From NCBI GenBank assembly GCA_947626025.1, contig CANQQQ010000008.1, positions 1 through 48,477 on the forward strand: a stretch of 48,477 bases of DNA, written 5' to 3'. Origin of the DNA: an uncultured Clostridia bacterium (lineage in GTDB: Bacteria; Bacillota; Clostridia; TANB77; CAG-508). Positions 36,103-45,380 of this stretch are shown here, piece by piece. The notes beneath the pieces are model-generated. The model was given only the letters and a program-made list of their open reading frames with translations, did no database searches and had not been told where the DNA came from. The number at the start of each line of letters is the position of its first letter. The stretch's first letter is position 1. The position numbers were made by a program, and so were the translations under genes.

Positions 36103-37332
36103 TTATTTTTCTCTTTCGCCTATCTCTTTTTCTAATTCATCTTTTTCATTTTCTTTATCTCTGTCTTTTCTCGGTACTCTATTTTTTGCTATGTTAAGCT
36201 CATCAACCAAGTTATATGTTTTCTCAAGGTGTTCTTTAGCTTTCATCTCTTTTGAAGTTAGACTTATCTCTTTTTTTGCAATGTCTTCTTCATCTATCGC
36301 TGGAATATCAAATTTGCTTGCTATAGGAATAAATATTGTTTCATTTGTTGCTACTTTAATATAATTATTATCTAACTGAATAGCAAGATTTACAAATTTA
36401 ACAGCATTTTCATAATCTCCTCTTAACATATATATTTTTCCTAAATTATAATATGCATCTGCTTCTAGTTCTTTATCCTCTACTGTTTTTATAAAATATT
36501 GCTCTGCCTCATCATATTCATTAGATATTAAATTAATTTGTGCTATATTATAATATGCTTTAAATAATAAGTTATTTATTGTTGCTGCTTTTTCGTAACA
36601 AATCTTAGCATTTTGGAAATCATTTAACATTGTATAAGCAATTCCCATACTATACAATAAATCATAATCATTTGGTGCATACCTTAAACCGTTTGAATAT
36701 ACATTTAAAGCTTCTTTATATTGTTCTAATTCACAATATACATCTCCTAATAAAATTGTGGCTTTCAAATAATCTGGTTTTTTGGACAATAAATTCTCTA
36801 GCATTACTTTGGCATCTTCTTTTTGATCTAGTTCTTTTAATAAGAAAGATATTTTATAATAAGAATCATAATCTTTTTTATTTAAATCAACTGCTACTAC
36901 ATATTCTCCTATTGCTTTTCTCATTCCACCTTCTTTTTCATATACTTCTGCTAAATATCTATGTGCGCCATAACTATTAGGATACTTATTTATTAATTCA
37001 ATTAAAATTTTCTTTGCATACTTCGTATTATTACTCTTTAAAGCAATTTTAACAATTAATAATTTTAAAATTTCTGCAACATTTCTACCTCTTATCTCCA
37101 TTATAATAATTATAAGTGGAATTAATATAGAAATCACATATATTAATGATTTTATTAATATGTTAAATTCTAATGCAAATATTATCTCAATAAAATTTAT
37201 TGCAATTCCTAATGCCTGTAGTACTAATGAATATATATATATTGTATCATTTTTTCTAATCATTTTAAAAAACATTATTATAAACAGATAGAATGCAACT
37301 ATGCTAAATATAATTTTTTCAGCTATTACCAT
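36103..37332 (-). CDS. Membrane protein with tetratricopeptide repeats
   Basis: About 409 residues. Four hydrophobic helices (about 1-85) anchor the protein, followed by at least seven TPR-type helical hairpins (about 105-340; recurring A/Y/A positions as in YGAHRYLAEVYEKEG and AYYNIAQINLISNEYDEA). The C-terminus is very charged (Lys/Glu/Arg). Start at 37332 (MVIAEK) is nine bases after AAAGGA; the ATG at 37341 abuts it. TPRs suggest a scaffolding role at the membrane. Specific function unknown. Confidence 0.75.
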   Translation of the reverse strand: MVIAEKIIFSIVAFYLFIIMFFKMIRKNDTIYIYSLVLQALGIAINFIEIIFALEFNILIKSLIYVISILIPLIIIIMEIRGRNVAEILKLLIVKIALKSNNTKYAKKILIELINKYPNSYGAHRYLAEVYEKEGGMRKAIGEYVVAVDLNKKDYDSYYKISFLLKELDQKEDAKVMLENLLSKKPDYLKATILLGDVYCELEQYKEALNVYSNGLRYAPNDYDLLYSMGIAYTMLNDFQNAKICYEKAATINNLLFKAYYNIAQINLISNEYDEAEQYFIKTVEDKELEADAYYNLGKIYMLRGDYENAVKFVNLAIQLDNNYIKVATNETIFIPIASKFDIPAIDEEDIAKKEISLTSKEMKAKEHLEKTYNLVDELNIAKNRVPRKDRDKENEKDELEKEIGEREK

Positions 37333-37496
37333 ATTTACCATTCCTTTCTACTTATATATTTGTATTTTATAACATTTACATTAAAAAGTCTATAGTATTT
37401 TAAAAAAGCTGTCATATATCTTTTGTAATTTTCATAAGTATTGTAAAGAATAGAATATTTTATTTATCTTTTGTTTTTAATAAAAAGGAGTTTATA

Positions 37497-38027
37497 ATGT
37501 TAATATGTAATTTCAAAATTAATTCTAATTTTATATTAAAACTTTTTCTTACCATACTTTTGGTAATCGTCTTATTTATTATTGGCATTTCCGTTTTTAA
37601 GCTTTTCAACACTTCTTCAAATAGTATCAATAATTCCAATATTTATAATTTGACACCAAGTAATTATACTAATGTATTAAAGGCTGTTCACAATAATATA
37701 GATACTTACGTTGGTCAACAAATAAAGTTTTCTGGATATGTATATAGAGTGTATGATTTTGATGATACTCAATTTGTTTTAGCAAGAAACATGGTAATCA
37801 GTTCTGATTTTCAAACATTAGTTGTAGGATTTTTATGTCATTGTGATAATGCTTCATTATATCAAGACAATACTTGGGTTAATATAACAGGAACAATAAC
37901 AAAGGGGAATTATCATGGAGAAATTCCAGTTATTGAGATAACAAATATTGAAGCAATAGAAAAGCCTGAAGATGAATACGTTTATCCTCCTGATGAAACA
38001 TATATTACTACTTCTACAGTATTATAA
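37497..38027 (+). CDS. Membrane-anchored OB-like protein related to the TIGR03943 C-terminus
   Basis: 176 residues: one N-terminal membrane helix (about 13-36), then an extracytoplasmic domain with YVGQQIKFSGYVYR, FVLARNMVISSDFQ, VVGFLCHCDNA and WVNITGTI. This order resembles the extracellular domain of TIGR03943/DUF1980 proteins (YcgQ-like), here without the multi-helix permease part. It ends in a Pro/Thr-rich tail. AAAAAGGAG ribosome site. Convergent with mgtE (2-base gap), no partner gene nearby. Family link is tentative. Confidence 0.6.
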   Translation: MLICNFKINSNFILKLFLTILLVIVLFIIGISVFKLFNTSSNSINNSNIYNLTPSNYTNVLKAVHNNIDTYVGQQIKFSGYVYRVYDFDDTQFVLARNMVISSDFQTLVVGFLCHCDNASLYQDNTWVNITGTITKGNYHGEIPVIEITNIEAIEKPEDEYVYPPDETYITTSTVL

Positions 38028-38029
38028 CT

Positions 38030-39370
38030 TTATATATTCATAATCATAACTGCAACATTAAAGAATACTAGTACTGAACATGTATCTACTATTGTAGTTA
38101 TTAATGGTGCAGCCATTATTGCAGGATCAAGTTTTAATCTCTTAGCTAATATTGGCAAAATGCACCCTAATGACTTTGAGATGATAACTGTGATTATTAG
38201 AGTTATTCCTATAACAAATGCTAGTTGTAAATCTTTATACTGTATAAGTATTCTAATTCCATTTACTCCTGCTAAAATAAATCCAACTATTAATGCTACT
38301 CTAATTTCTTTCCACCATACTTTAAAGAAATCTTTTATGCGTATCTCATCATTTGCTAAACCACGAATTATTAGAGTTGAACTTTGTGCACCACAATTTC
38401 CTCCTGTATCCATTAGCATTGGTATAAATGCTACTAATATTGGAACTGCTGCAAATGCTTGTTCATAATTTGAAATAATTGCTCCTGTCACAATTGAAGA
38501 TAACATTAAAAATAATAACCATACTATTCTATTTCTTGCATGTGCGAATATGCTTGTTTTAAAATAGCTGTCCTCTGTTGGTTGCATAGCTGCCATTTTT
38601 TCAAAGTCTTCTGCTACCTCATCTTGCAAAACATCAATAGCATCATCTATAGTAATTATACCTACTAATCTTTCTTCTTTGTCTACTACAGGTAATGCTA
38701 TAAAGTTATATTTATCAAATTTTTTTGCTACCTCTTCCTTATCCATAATTGTAGTTATAGTTATAGTATTTGTATCCATAATGTCTTTTATTAGCTCTTC
38801 TCTCTCTGATACTAATAAATCTTTAAGTTCTACTGTTCCACGTAATTTTCTTTTTTCATCAGTTACATAACAGTTATAAACTGTTTCTTTTTTTAGTCCA
38901 ATTTTTTTTATTCTTTCGAATGCTTCTTGAACAGTCATATTTTCCTTAAGGTCTACAAATTCTACTGTCATTATGCTTCCGGCACTATCTTCAGGATATT
39001 TTAGTAACTCGTTTATTATTTTTCTATTTTCAGAATTAATATTTTTTAAAATACGTTTTACAACATTAGCAGGCATTTCTTCAATCAAATCTGTCGCGTC
39101 ATCCATAAATAACTGATCCATTATGCTTTTTAATTCTTTATCTGTCAAAGCATTTATTAATGCTTCTTGCACATCTGAATCAAGTTCTGCAAAAACCTCT
39201 GATGCCTTTTCTTTTGACAACAATCTATATATTACAATAGTTTCTTCTTCATCTAATTCTTCAAATAAAGTAGGAAAATCTGCACTATTTATATTTTCTA
39301 GTTTTTCATGCAATTGGCTTACTTTTTTATCTTCTATTAATTCTTTTATTTCGTCAATTATTTCTTCCAT
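38030..39370 (-). CDS. mgtE: Magnesium transporter MgtE
   Basis: 446 residues: N-terminal helical MgtE_N domain (about 1-130, EELDEEETIVIYRLLSKEKA), two CBS domains (about 135-255, containing LKDLLVS and IITIDDAIDVL), and five membrane helices with the pore motif PMLMDTGGNCGAQSSTL and a second conserved block near ALIVGFILAGVNG. Mg-gated channel in the cytoplasmic membrane. AGGAGG ribosome site and strong own promoter. Confidence 0.95.
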   Translation of the reverse strand: MEEIIDEIKELIEDKKVSQLHEKLENINSADFPTLFEELDEEETIVIYRLLSKEKASEVFAELDSDVQEALINALTDKELKSIMDQLFMDDATDLIEEMPANVVKRILKNINSENRKIINELLKYPEDSAGSIMTVEFVDLKENMTVQEAFERIKKIGLKKETVYNCYVTDEKRKLRGTVELKDLLVSEREELIKDIMDTNTITITTIMDKEEVAKKFDKYNFIALPVVDKEERLVGIITIDDAIDVLQDEVAEDFEKMAAMQPTEDSYFKTSIFAHARNRIVWLLFLMLSSIVTGAIISNYEQAFAAVPILVAFIPMLMDTGGNCGAQSSTLIIRGLANDEIRIKDFFKVWWKEIRVALIVGFILAGVNGIRILIQYKDLQLAFVIGITLIITVIISKSLGCILPILAKRLKLDPAIMAAPLITTIVDTCSVLVFFNVAVMIMNI

Positions 39371-39430
39371 CTCTTCCTCCTACCTGTATTTTAGTATTTT
39401 CCCTCGAAATTCTCATTTAATACGTGCAAA

Positions 39431-39460
39431 ATTATATAATATTTTTATGCAATTTGTCAA
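39431..39460 (-). promoter_or_regulatory. Promoter of mgtE
   Basis: TTGACA (39455-39460) and TATAAT (39431-39436) on the minus strand with an 18-base spacer, just downstream of the gmk terminator. The leader of about 55 bases is too short for a Mg riboswitch, and none is seen. Confidence 0.8.
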
Positions 39461-39476
39461 TACAGTAAAATCGCGT

Positions 39477-39522
39477 AAAATAATAGAAGAAAACATATTT
39501 ACCTGTTTTCTTCTATTATTTT
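39477..39522 (-). terminator. Long terminator hairpin overlapping the gmk 3' end
   Basis: Perfect 18-bp arms 39477-39494 and 39505-39522 around a 10-base loop. The gmk stop codon lies inside the hairpin, so the last codons of gmk form one arm. T-rich on the minus strand side. Confidence 0.8.
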
Positions 39523-40053
39523 AATTACTTTTTCAATCGTCTCTTCTTGGTTAATATTATCTATAACATAATCATATTGTCCTATTTTAGATTCCTCATA
39601 TTCAAATCTACTTAGTCTTAATTCTATTTCTTCTTTGCTAGGCTTATCTGTTCTTGATTCCAATCTTCTTCTCAACTCTTCTTTAGGTACTCGTAAAAAT
39701 ATAGTTATAATTTTAATTGTATCACCCAATTTTTTGACTAAGCTTTCAGTTCCATTAACATCTACATCTCTTATAGCTACTTTTCCATTTCCTATCTTCT
39801 CTTGCAATGGTTTTTTTGCTACACCATAGTATCTATTGTGGTGTATATCATATTCATATAGCTCATCATTTTTTATCATTTCTTTAAATTTTTCTTCAGT
39901 TACAAAAATGTATGTAACTCCAGGAATATCTCCTTTTCTCATAGGTCTACTTGTAACTGTTGGAAAAGTTTCGACATAATCCAATCGCTTTACTACTTCT
40001 TTTTTTACTGTATCTTTACCAGCACCTGCTACTCCTGATAATATTACTAACAT
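39499..40053 (-). CDS. gmk: Guanylate kinase
   Basis: Phosphorylates GMP to GDP. 184 residues. P-loop SGVAGAGKDT at the N-terminus, GMP-binding TSRPMRKGDIPGVTYIFV, then EYDIHHNRYYG and the lid LRRRLESR. The start overlaps the rpoZ end by 7 bases. Firmicutes usually have gmk before rpoZ; here the order is reversed. Confidence 0.93.
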   Translation of the reverse strand: MLVILSGVAGAGKDTVKKEVVKRLDYVETFPTVTSRPMRKGDIPGVTYIFVTEEKFKEMIKNDELYEYDIHHNRYYGVAKKPLQEKIGNGKVAIRDVDVNGTESLVKKLGDTIKIITIFLRVPKEELRRRLESRTDKPSKEEIELRLSRFEYEESKIGQYDYVIDNINQEETIEKVIKIIEENR

Positions 40054-40238
40054 TTTATACCTACCTTGCCTTCAGCAATTTCTACTGCTGCTAAAGTTAC
40101 ATTTGAATCTTCTACTTTATTTGTTAAAGGTTTATCTCCATTTGATAATTGTCTTGCTCTTTTAGCTGTTACTATAACCAATTCAAATCTATTATCAACC
40201 TTTTTTAATAAATCCGTAACAGTTGGTTTTACCATCAT
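40047..40238 (-). CDS. rpoZ: RNA polymerase omega subunit
   Basis: 63 residues, the short Firmicutes type. The omega pattern is DLLKKVDNRFELVIVTAKRARQL with a following VEDSNVTLAAVEIAEGKV. Helps assemble and stabilise the beta' subunit. A GGGAG site precedes the ATG. Overlaps gmk by 7 bases, so the two are coupled. Confidence 0.9.
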   Translation of the reverse strand: MMVKPTVTDLLKKVDNRFELVIVTAKRARQLSNGDKPLTNKVEDSNVTLAAVEIAEGKVGIKC

Positions 40239-40288
40239 TTTAAATCACTCCCAAATCTAATATGAAATATATTATAATATATTTTTAA

Positions 40289-40792
40289 TTATTTTGCAAC
40301 TATTGTTTTTATGTCATTTAAACTTTTATAATACTCTTTTCTTAATCTAATTATAATAATGGTACATTTTATTCCATAATATACTATACTTAACATCACT
40401 CCAGATATTATTACTTTATAAAAACTGCCATAATATAATGAATATGCAGGAATTAAAAATAGTGTAAACATAGAAACTACTAAAATTTCCATACTGTGCA
40501 AAATCATTTCGTTATTATTATACTTATAAGATATTTCGAGCATAATTATTGTTCCTATAATTAAAATGATATTAAGTATTTTTAATATCATAAGATAAGT
40601 TTCTGTTTGAATATTAGCTTCGCCTATCTGCAGAATAATTAGGTATATTAATATTACAACTAATATAAAAATATTAGTTCTACATTTCTTAACTATTCTA
40701 TTTTTTTCCTTTCTAGGTAATATTCTTTTACTCTCAATCTCTTCTTCTAGCTTTGTTAAATTTCTTTTTATCTCACTATCTTTTCTTCTCAA
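40289..40792 (-). CDS. Hypothetical four-helix membrane protein, TTG start
   Basis: 167 residues. A charged N-terminal helix (about 1-35, Lys/Arg/Glu-rich, coiled-coil-like) is followed by four membrane helices (about 38-58, 67-87, 95-115, 125-148) and a basic tail. GGAGG lies 7 bases before TTG at 40792, with no ATG near, so TTG is the start. Between xerD and rpoZ, same orientation. No family recognised. Confidence 0.65.
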   Translation of the reverse strand: MRRKDSEIKRNLTKLEEEIESKRILPRKEKNRIVKKCRTNIFILVVILIYLIILQIGEANIQTETYLMILKILNIILIIGTIIMLEISYKYNNNEMILHSMEILVVSMFTLFLIPAYSLYYGSFYKVIISGVMLSIVYYGIKCTIIIIRLRKEYYKSLNDIKTIVAK

Positions 40793-40863
40793 TTTTTTCC
40801 TCCGATTATAATTATTATAAATGGACAGATTTTTAAAATAATCTGCCCATATTAATATTTTAA

Positions 40864-41745
40864 TTACGCACGTGGATGTGCTTTTTTATATATATTTTGT
40901 AGATTTTCATCTTGAAATTGCATATAAACTTGAGTTGATGATATATCTGAATGTCCTAACATTAATTGTATTGATTTTAAATCTGCACCATTTTGTAACA
41001 AGTGAGTTGCAAATGAATGTCTTAAAACGTGTGGTGTTATATCCTTTGTTATATGAGCTTGTTCTTTATAGTATTTTATTATTTTCCAAAATCCTTGTCT
41101 TGTCAATCTGTGTCCATTAGTATTAACAAATAATGCTGTTATACTATCATCTTTTATAAGTATTGGTCTGGCATTATCTACATAATCTTTTAGCGCCTCT
41201 TTTGATAAATTTCCTAGAGGAATATTTCTTTGCTTATCTCCTGTTTTACATTTTACAAAGCCCTCTTCAAAATCTACATCAGCTACATTTAATGATATTA
41301 TTTCTGTAACTTTCATTCCAGTCGCATATGCAAATTCTAGCATTGCTTTATCTCTGATTCCCTTTAAATCTACGCTTTTAGGTTGTTCTAATAATAGTTC
41401 TACTTCTTGGGCAGATAATACAGTTGGAACTCTTTTATCAATTTTAGGAGATTGTATTCCTTCTGTTGGATCTTTTTTTATTTTCCTATTTCTTAATAGA
41501 TATTGGTAAAATGCTCTTATTGATGCAAGACTTCTTGAAATAGTTGAGCTTTTTTTACCAAGTTCTTTCATATAATCTAAATATTGTGATATTTGTTCTG
41601 TATCTACTTTTACATAGTTTATCTTATTTTCTTCAATATATCTTTGATATTGCACTATATCTCTCTTATAAGACTGTAATGTATTTTCTGAAGCTTTTTT
41701 ATCATTTTGTATGAATTGTAAAAAATTATTAATTTGTTTTTCCAT
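40864..41745 (-). CDS. xerD: Tyrosine recombinase XerD-like, first catalytic Arg replaced by Lys
   Basis: Chromosome-dimer resolution recombinase of the XerC/D type, about 293 residues. N-terminal SAM-like core-binding domain (1-105), then the catalytic domain with KTGDKQRNIPLG (Lys), HVLRHSFATHLL (HxxR), LGHSDISSTQ and the nucleophile in QVYMQF. The first catalytic Arg, normally in TGxRVSE, is Lys here (ATGMKVTE; codon AAA at 41311-41313). The start at ATG 41745 is 8 bases after GGGAG; a GTG at 41754 overlaps that site. Adjacent to spoIIM, the usual Clostridia neighbourhood. Confidence 0.88.
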   Translation of the reverse strand: MEKQINNFLQFIQNDKKASENTLQSYKRDIVQYQRYIEENKINYVKVDTEQISQYLDYMKELGKKSSTISRSLASIRAFYQYLLRNRKIKKDPTEGIQSPKIDKRVPTVLSAQEVELLLEQPKSVDLKGIRDKAMLEFAYATGMKVTEIISLNVADVDFEEGFVKCKTGDKQRNIPLGNLSKEALKDYVDNARPILIKDDSITALFVNTNGHRLTRQGFWKIIKYYKEQAHITKDITPHVLRHSFATHLLQNGADLKSIQLMLGHSDISSTQVYMQFQDENLQNIYKKAHPRA

Positions 41746-41873
41746 ACTCGACACTCCCTATTTATACTTACCATAATTTATCTATGTTATATCAAATAAA
41801 AGTAAAATTGTAAATAGTTTTGAAAAAAATTTTACATAAAATTATATCATTTAGAATAATATTTGCTTTCTAA

Positions 41874-42515
41874 TTATATAAAAATCATTTCAAAAATATT
41901 TGCTGATATATAAGTTTCAACTAATGATGCAATTATGTTTATAATTCCAATGAAAAATGCAATTATTGTGTATCTTAGAATTTCTATTTTTATATTTTCT
42001 CTTCTCCTATCTTTCATAATTGCTTTATATAACTTTATACCACTAACAGCTAAAATTAATACACTAGGAACTATAATTATATTCTGTAATAGCATTGTAG
42101 ATAAAACAAATTTTATACCTTCTTTTAAGCCTAATGTAGCAATAATAGCTGATATAGAATACCCCATACAAAATCCCTTAATAGATATTAACAAGTATAC
42201 TATTGGCATTCCAATTACAGTTAATCCTGAAATCCATAATAAAATTATTATTAATAAATTATTATATATTGATGTTCTCAATAAATTGTTTAAATCAATA
42301 TTACTACCATTTTGAATATCATTTATAAAATCATTTATGTAATTAGAAATTTCTTGTGTTTGAATTACATTGGCTTTATTTATATAAATGGTTCCTAATA
42401 TAATACCTATTAATAATATTATTATCATTATAATATATTCCATAATATTATTATTTATATGCCCAATAACAACATCACTTATTAATCGTTTTTTGTAACT
42501 TCTTTGGTTAATCAT
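41874..42515 (-). CDS. spoIIM: Stage II sporulation protein M
   Basis: 213 residues with five membrane helices. The SpoIIM pattern is seen in LLIGIILGTIYINKA, LLIIILLWISGLTVIGMPIV and KGFCMGYSISAI. In Bacillus and Clostridium it forms the DMP complex with SpoIID/P that drives engulfment. Its presence next to xerD points to a sporulating ancestor. GGAGG ribosome site. Confidence 0.9.
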   Translation of the reverse strand: MINQRSYKKRLISDVVIGHINNNIMEYIIMIIILLIGIILGTIYINKANVIQTQEISNYINDFINDIQNGSNIDLNNLLRTSIYNNLLIIILLWISGLTVIGMPIVYLLISIKGFCMGYSISAIIATLGLKEGIKFVLSTMLLQNIIIVPSVLILAVSGIKLYKAIMKDRRRENIKIEILRYTIIAFFIGIINIIASLVETYISANIFEMIFI

Positions 42516-42626
42516 TTATACTACATCCTCCACAATCAACGTTCTTAACAAAAGTTTATGTAGTATAAATAGATTTTATGATTATTTGTAAATCATAAAA
42601 TCTATTTGAATAAGTGATTTTATTTT

Positions 42627-43820
42627 TTATTCATTGCATACTTTGCCGTATACTCCTCCTCCTCCTGCATCTAGTTTAAGCTTTCCTTCTCTGGCACGTA
42701 TTATTGTTTTTGCTGTTTTATCACCAACAACTCCTTCAATATCATCAAATGTCATTTTATGAAGTATGTTCATTTCTGTTCCAAATTGATTTATAAGTTT
42801 TTCTATTGTTTTCCATCCAAGCCCTGGTATAAAAGTCAAAGGTATTTGATATATATACTGTGGTCTACAGTTAGGACTTTTACTATTTTTTTTATCTTTT
42901 ATCAATTCTATTCTATCAAAAACTCCCATAGTAATATTTTTGCTATCACATGTATCACATTTTGTAACTGGAGCTTTGCCTTCTATTGTTTTCTTGCAAA
43001 CTTCACAATATGTTCTATGATATTTTCCTAATTTAGGGTCTAGTCCATAATTGCATATAATCTTTCTTCCTTCTTCATTTCTTAAAGCCTTAACTAATTC
43101 TAAAAAACTTATGTCTTTAATCATAATTTTGTTATACTCTCTTGCAATTTTTGGTAAAGAATGTGCATCTGAATTTGTTAAAAATGTACGACTTTCTAGT
43201 TCAGTTATTTGATCTGCTAAATATGTATCTGCACTCAGTCCTAATTCTATTGCAAATATTTTATTGAATTTTTCCTTAAATATTTTTTCTAGCCTATCTG
43301 TACAATGACCATAAAAACTCTTATGTGGGGTAAAAGCATGAGCTGGTACTAATATTCCATTATATTTTTCTACAATATCAATCAACTCATATGCGGATAT
43401 ATCAGCCCTCTGTGAGCTTAATGTTATGTTAGATATATGTTTGCTCATCTCTTTTGAAAAACCTTTTATATCATTTAAATGTGGAAAATAACATAGATTA
43501 TGTGCACATCCTTTTTTTCCGTCTGGTCTACTTTCAGAAGTCTCAATCTCGCTCCCTAAAATTATACAAAGCTTATCTTTATATATTATTCCTCCATCTT
43601 CAATCTCATAAGCTTCTCCCGTATTTAGAAATTCTTCGATGTCTTCTATTACATATGGCGATGCACAATCAATAATCCCTGCAATATTTATTCCCTTTCT
43701 ATCTACACACTCTTTTGCTATATTCTCAAAATTCAGACTTCTAGCTGCTGTTATCTTAATAGGTTTATTATTTTTTGTTCTTCCAATATGAATATGTAAA
43801 TCGGCAAATACTTCGTACAT
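42627..43820 (-). CDS. PHP-domain endonuclease Q-like protein (TIGR00375 type)
   Basis: 397 residues. The N-terminal PHP phosphoesterase metal motifs are FADLHIHIGR, GIIDCASP, LGSEIETSE, VPAHAFTPH and TNSDAHSLPK. A central zinc-ribbon-like Cys cluster follows (CEVCKKTIEGKAPVTKCDTC), then a C-terminal helix-hairpin-helix-like part (IPGLGWKTIEKLI). This is the architecture of archaeal EndoQ and its bacterial relatives, which nick DNA 5' of deaminated bases. All metal ligands appear present. Repair role inferred. Confidence 0.85.
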   Translation of the reverse strand: MYEVFADLHIHIGRTKNNKPIKITAARSLNFENIAKECVDRKGINIAGIIDCASPYVIEDIEEFLNTGEAYEIEDGGIIYKDKLCIILGSEIETSESRPDGKKGCAHNLCYFPHLNDIKGFSKEMSKHISNITLSSQRADISAYELIDIVEKYNGILVPAHAFTPHKSFYGHCTDRLEKIFKEKFNKIFAIELGLSADTYLADQITELESRTFLTNSDAHSLPKIAREYNKIMIKDISFLELVKALRNEEGRKIICNYGLDPKLGKYHRTYCEVCKKTIEGKAPVTKCDTCDSKNITMGVFDRIELIKDKKNSKSPNCRPQYIYQIPLTFIPGLGWKTIEKLINQFGTEMNILHKMTFDDIEGVVGDKTAKTIIRAREGKLKLDAGGGGVYGKVCNE

Positions 43821-43871
43821 TTATTTTCCATCCCTTTCTTAATATTAAAGAGCACATATGTGCTCTTTTAT

Positions 43872-44054
43872 CTAGTTGTCTATTTTCCTTTTTAATTGAA
43901 TTTTCTCAAAGTCATATTTTCTAGTTATTTCTCCTATCGTAGGATTTTCTTCATTTACATATTTAAAAAATTCAGTTATGCCTTTGTTTGCCTTTTGTAC
44001 TTTAGCAACAGTATCATTTCCGGTTGTTTCACTTGATAATTCAGCTATTTGCAT
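43872..44054 (-). CDS. Hypothetical small protein, 60 residues
   Basis: An AGAAAGGA site precedes ATG at 44054. The product is soluble, with polar N-terminus (MQIAELSSETTGND), a helix KANKGITEFFKYVNEEN and a basic end. It lies between the EndoQ-like gene and an HD-like gene in one run with short gaps. Function not recognised. Confidence 0.6.
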   Translation of the reverse strand: MQIAELSSETTGNDTVAKVQKANKGITEFFKYVNEENPTIGEITRKYDFEKIQLKRKIDN

Positions 44055-44105
44055 ATTAATCTCATTCCTTTCTGATATAGAATTAGTTTTAAAAAAATTT
44101 TTACG

Positions 44106-44645
44106 TTATACACTAACCCCTTCTTCTTTATATATGAATTCTTTAAATAAATCCATATATCTATTAGGTACATTTTTTAAATTTTTATTTACTAACAATT
44201 CCATAGCTTGTTGAATACCATAGTTAACTCTATCTTCTCTCTGTAAAAGTAAACCGCCTAAGTTATCTACTAATTCTAATATATCACTCTCTGGCTCTCT
44301 AGGGTTTAGCCTACTGTATCTGTTTACTCCTTCACAAATTCTGCAAAATCTATCACTAAAGCCAATATTTGATAAATATTCTGCTCCATCTTTAGCATAA
44401 AATTTAATTTTCTCAAAATCAGATGCAACAGTAACTTTCTTATTTGCATATAATAAACACGCTGTTATAATTAAATTCTCGTCAACATCAAGATTCATTG
44501 TCTCAATAAATCTTCTCGCTAACTCTGTTTTACATATAACTGATTTATCAAAGAAAATTCTTGTCTTTTTATGTAAATAATATGCTATTTCTATTTTTCT
44601 AATGTAATTATCCTCGTTTAAAATATAATCAGCAAAGTTCTCCAT
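44106..44645 (-). CDS. Hypothetical helical protein, possibly degenerate HD fold
   Basis: About 179 all-helical residues. NLIITACLLYANKK followed by YAKDGAEYLSNIGFSDRFC and ICEGVNRYSR resembles the helix order of HD phosphohydrolases, but the HD metal dyad is absent, so any catalytic role is doubtful. The start at 44645 (MENFADY) versus 44657 is undecided: the AGGAAGG site is too near the first ATG and rather far from the second. Confidence 0.6.
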   Translation of the reverse strand: MENFADYILNEDNYIRKIEIAYYLHKKTRIFFDKSVICKTELARRFIETMNLDVDENLIITACLLYANKKVTVASDFEKIKFYAKDGAEYLSNIGFSDRFCRICEGVNRYSRLNPREPESDILELVDNLGGLLLQREDRVNYGIQQAMELLVNKNLKNVPNRYMDLFKEFIYKEEGVSV

Positions 44646-44784
44646 ATATAATATCATTCCTTCCTAGGCATACAATAGTTTAAAAAGATTGTTACAATTT
44701 TTTAACTTATTGCCTATTTATATCATTAGATTGCTTTGTTCAATTATATTTTATTTTGTAATTTTTTTCAACAATATATTAAAA

Positions 44785-44828
44785 TGTAATATTTTTGTAA
44801 TGTATTTGTAATACATTTGTAATATTTA
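44785..44828. repeat. Four 11-bp tandem repeats at the rnhA 3' end
   Basis: Four consecutive 11-mers starting TGTAAT (44785, 44796, 44807, 44818) reach into the rnhA stop codon. The exact 11-base period is close to the helical repeat of DNA. Bases 44658-44784 show nothing else. Confidence 0.65.
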
Positions 44829-45260
44829 TAGTTTTTTGATTGCTTCTCTTGCTAATTCATCACATTTATTATTATACTCATTGTCACTATGTCCTTTTAC
44901 TTTTATAAATATAGCATTATATTTTTTGACTAATAAATCCAATTCTTCCCACAATTCCTTATTTTTTACTTCTTCTTTTTTTGAATTTTTCCATCCATTT
45001 TTCTTCCATTGCTCTATCCAATGATTATTAAATGCATTAACCACATAAGCACTATCACTATAAATTTCTACTTCACATTGAGTTTTTAAAGCTTTTAGTC
45101 CTTCCAAAGCGGCTGTAATTTCCATTATATTATTTGTAGTGTTTTTTGCTCCTCCTGATATATCTTTTCTATAACCTTTATACATAAGTATAGTTCCCCA
45201 TCCTCCTGGTCCTGGATTACCAGAGCAAGCTCCATCTGTATATATAATTACCTTATCCAT
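44826..45260 (-). CDS. rnhA: Ribonuclease HI
   Basis: Degrades RNA in RNA-DNA hybrids. 144 residues. Catalytic carboxylates are seen in [14 protein letters not shown] (Asp), [12 protein letters not shown] (Glu), [10 protein letters not shown] (Asp) and [16 protein letters not shown] (His, Asp). AGGGAG ribosome site. Divergent from tmcAL. Confidence 0.96.
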   Translation of the reverse strand: MDKVIIYTDGACSGNPGPGGWGTILMYKGYRKDISGGAKNTTNNIMEITAALEGLKALKTQCEVEIYSDSAYVVNAFNNHWIEQWKKNGWKNSKKEEVKNKELWEELDLLVKKYNAIFIKVKGHSDNEYNNKCDELAREAIKKL

Positions 45261-45312
45261 ATGCTTTTCTCCCTATTATATTTTTATATTAGATATTTTT
45301 TATTTTCTTACC

Positions 45313-45341
45313 TTGTATTTTTTATAATTATGTGATATTAT
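45313..45341 (+). promoter_or_regulatory. Promoter of tmcAL
   Basis: TTGTAT (45313-45318) and TATTAT (45336-45341) with a 17-base spacer, 40 bases before the TTG start. Confidence 0.65.
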
Positions 45342-45380
45342 ATCAATAATTAGTTTTAAAGTAAAGGAGGTTAGTACAAT

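Noticed and set aside
39371-39430. Possible Mg-sensing riboswitch upstream of mgtE
   Set aside because: Only about 55 bases lie between promoter and start codon, too short for an M-box, and no matching motifs are present.
44785-44828. Possible CRISPR-like array
   Set aside because: Period of 11 bases with no spacers; a simple tandem repeat. No CRISPR array or cas gene was found anywhere in the window.
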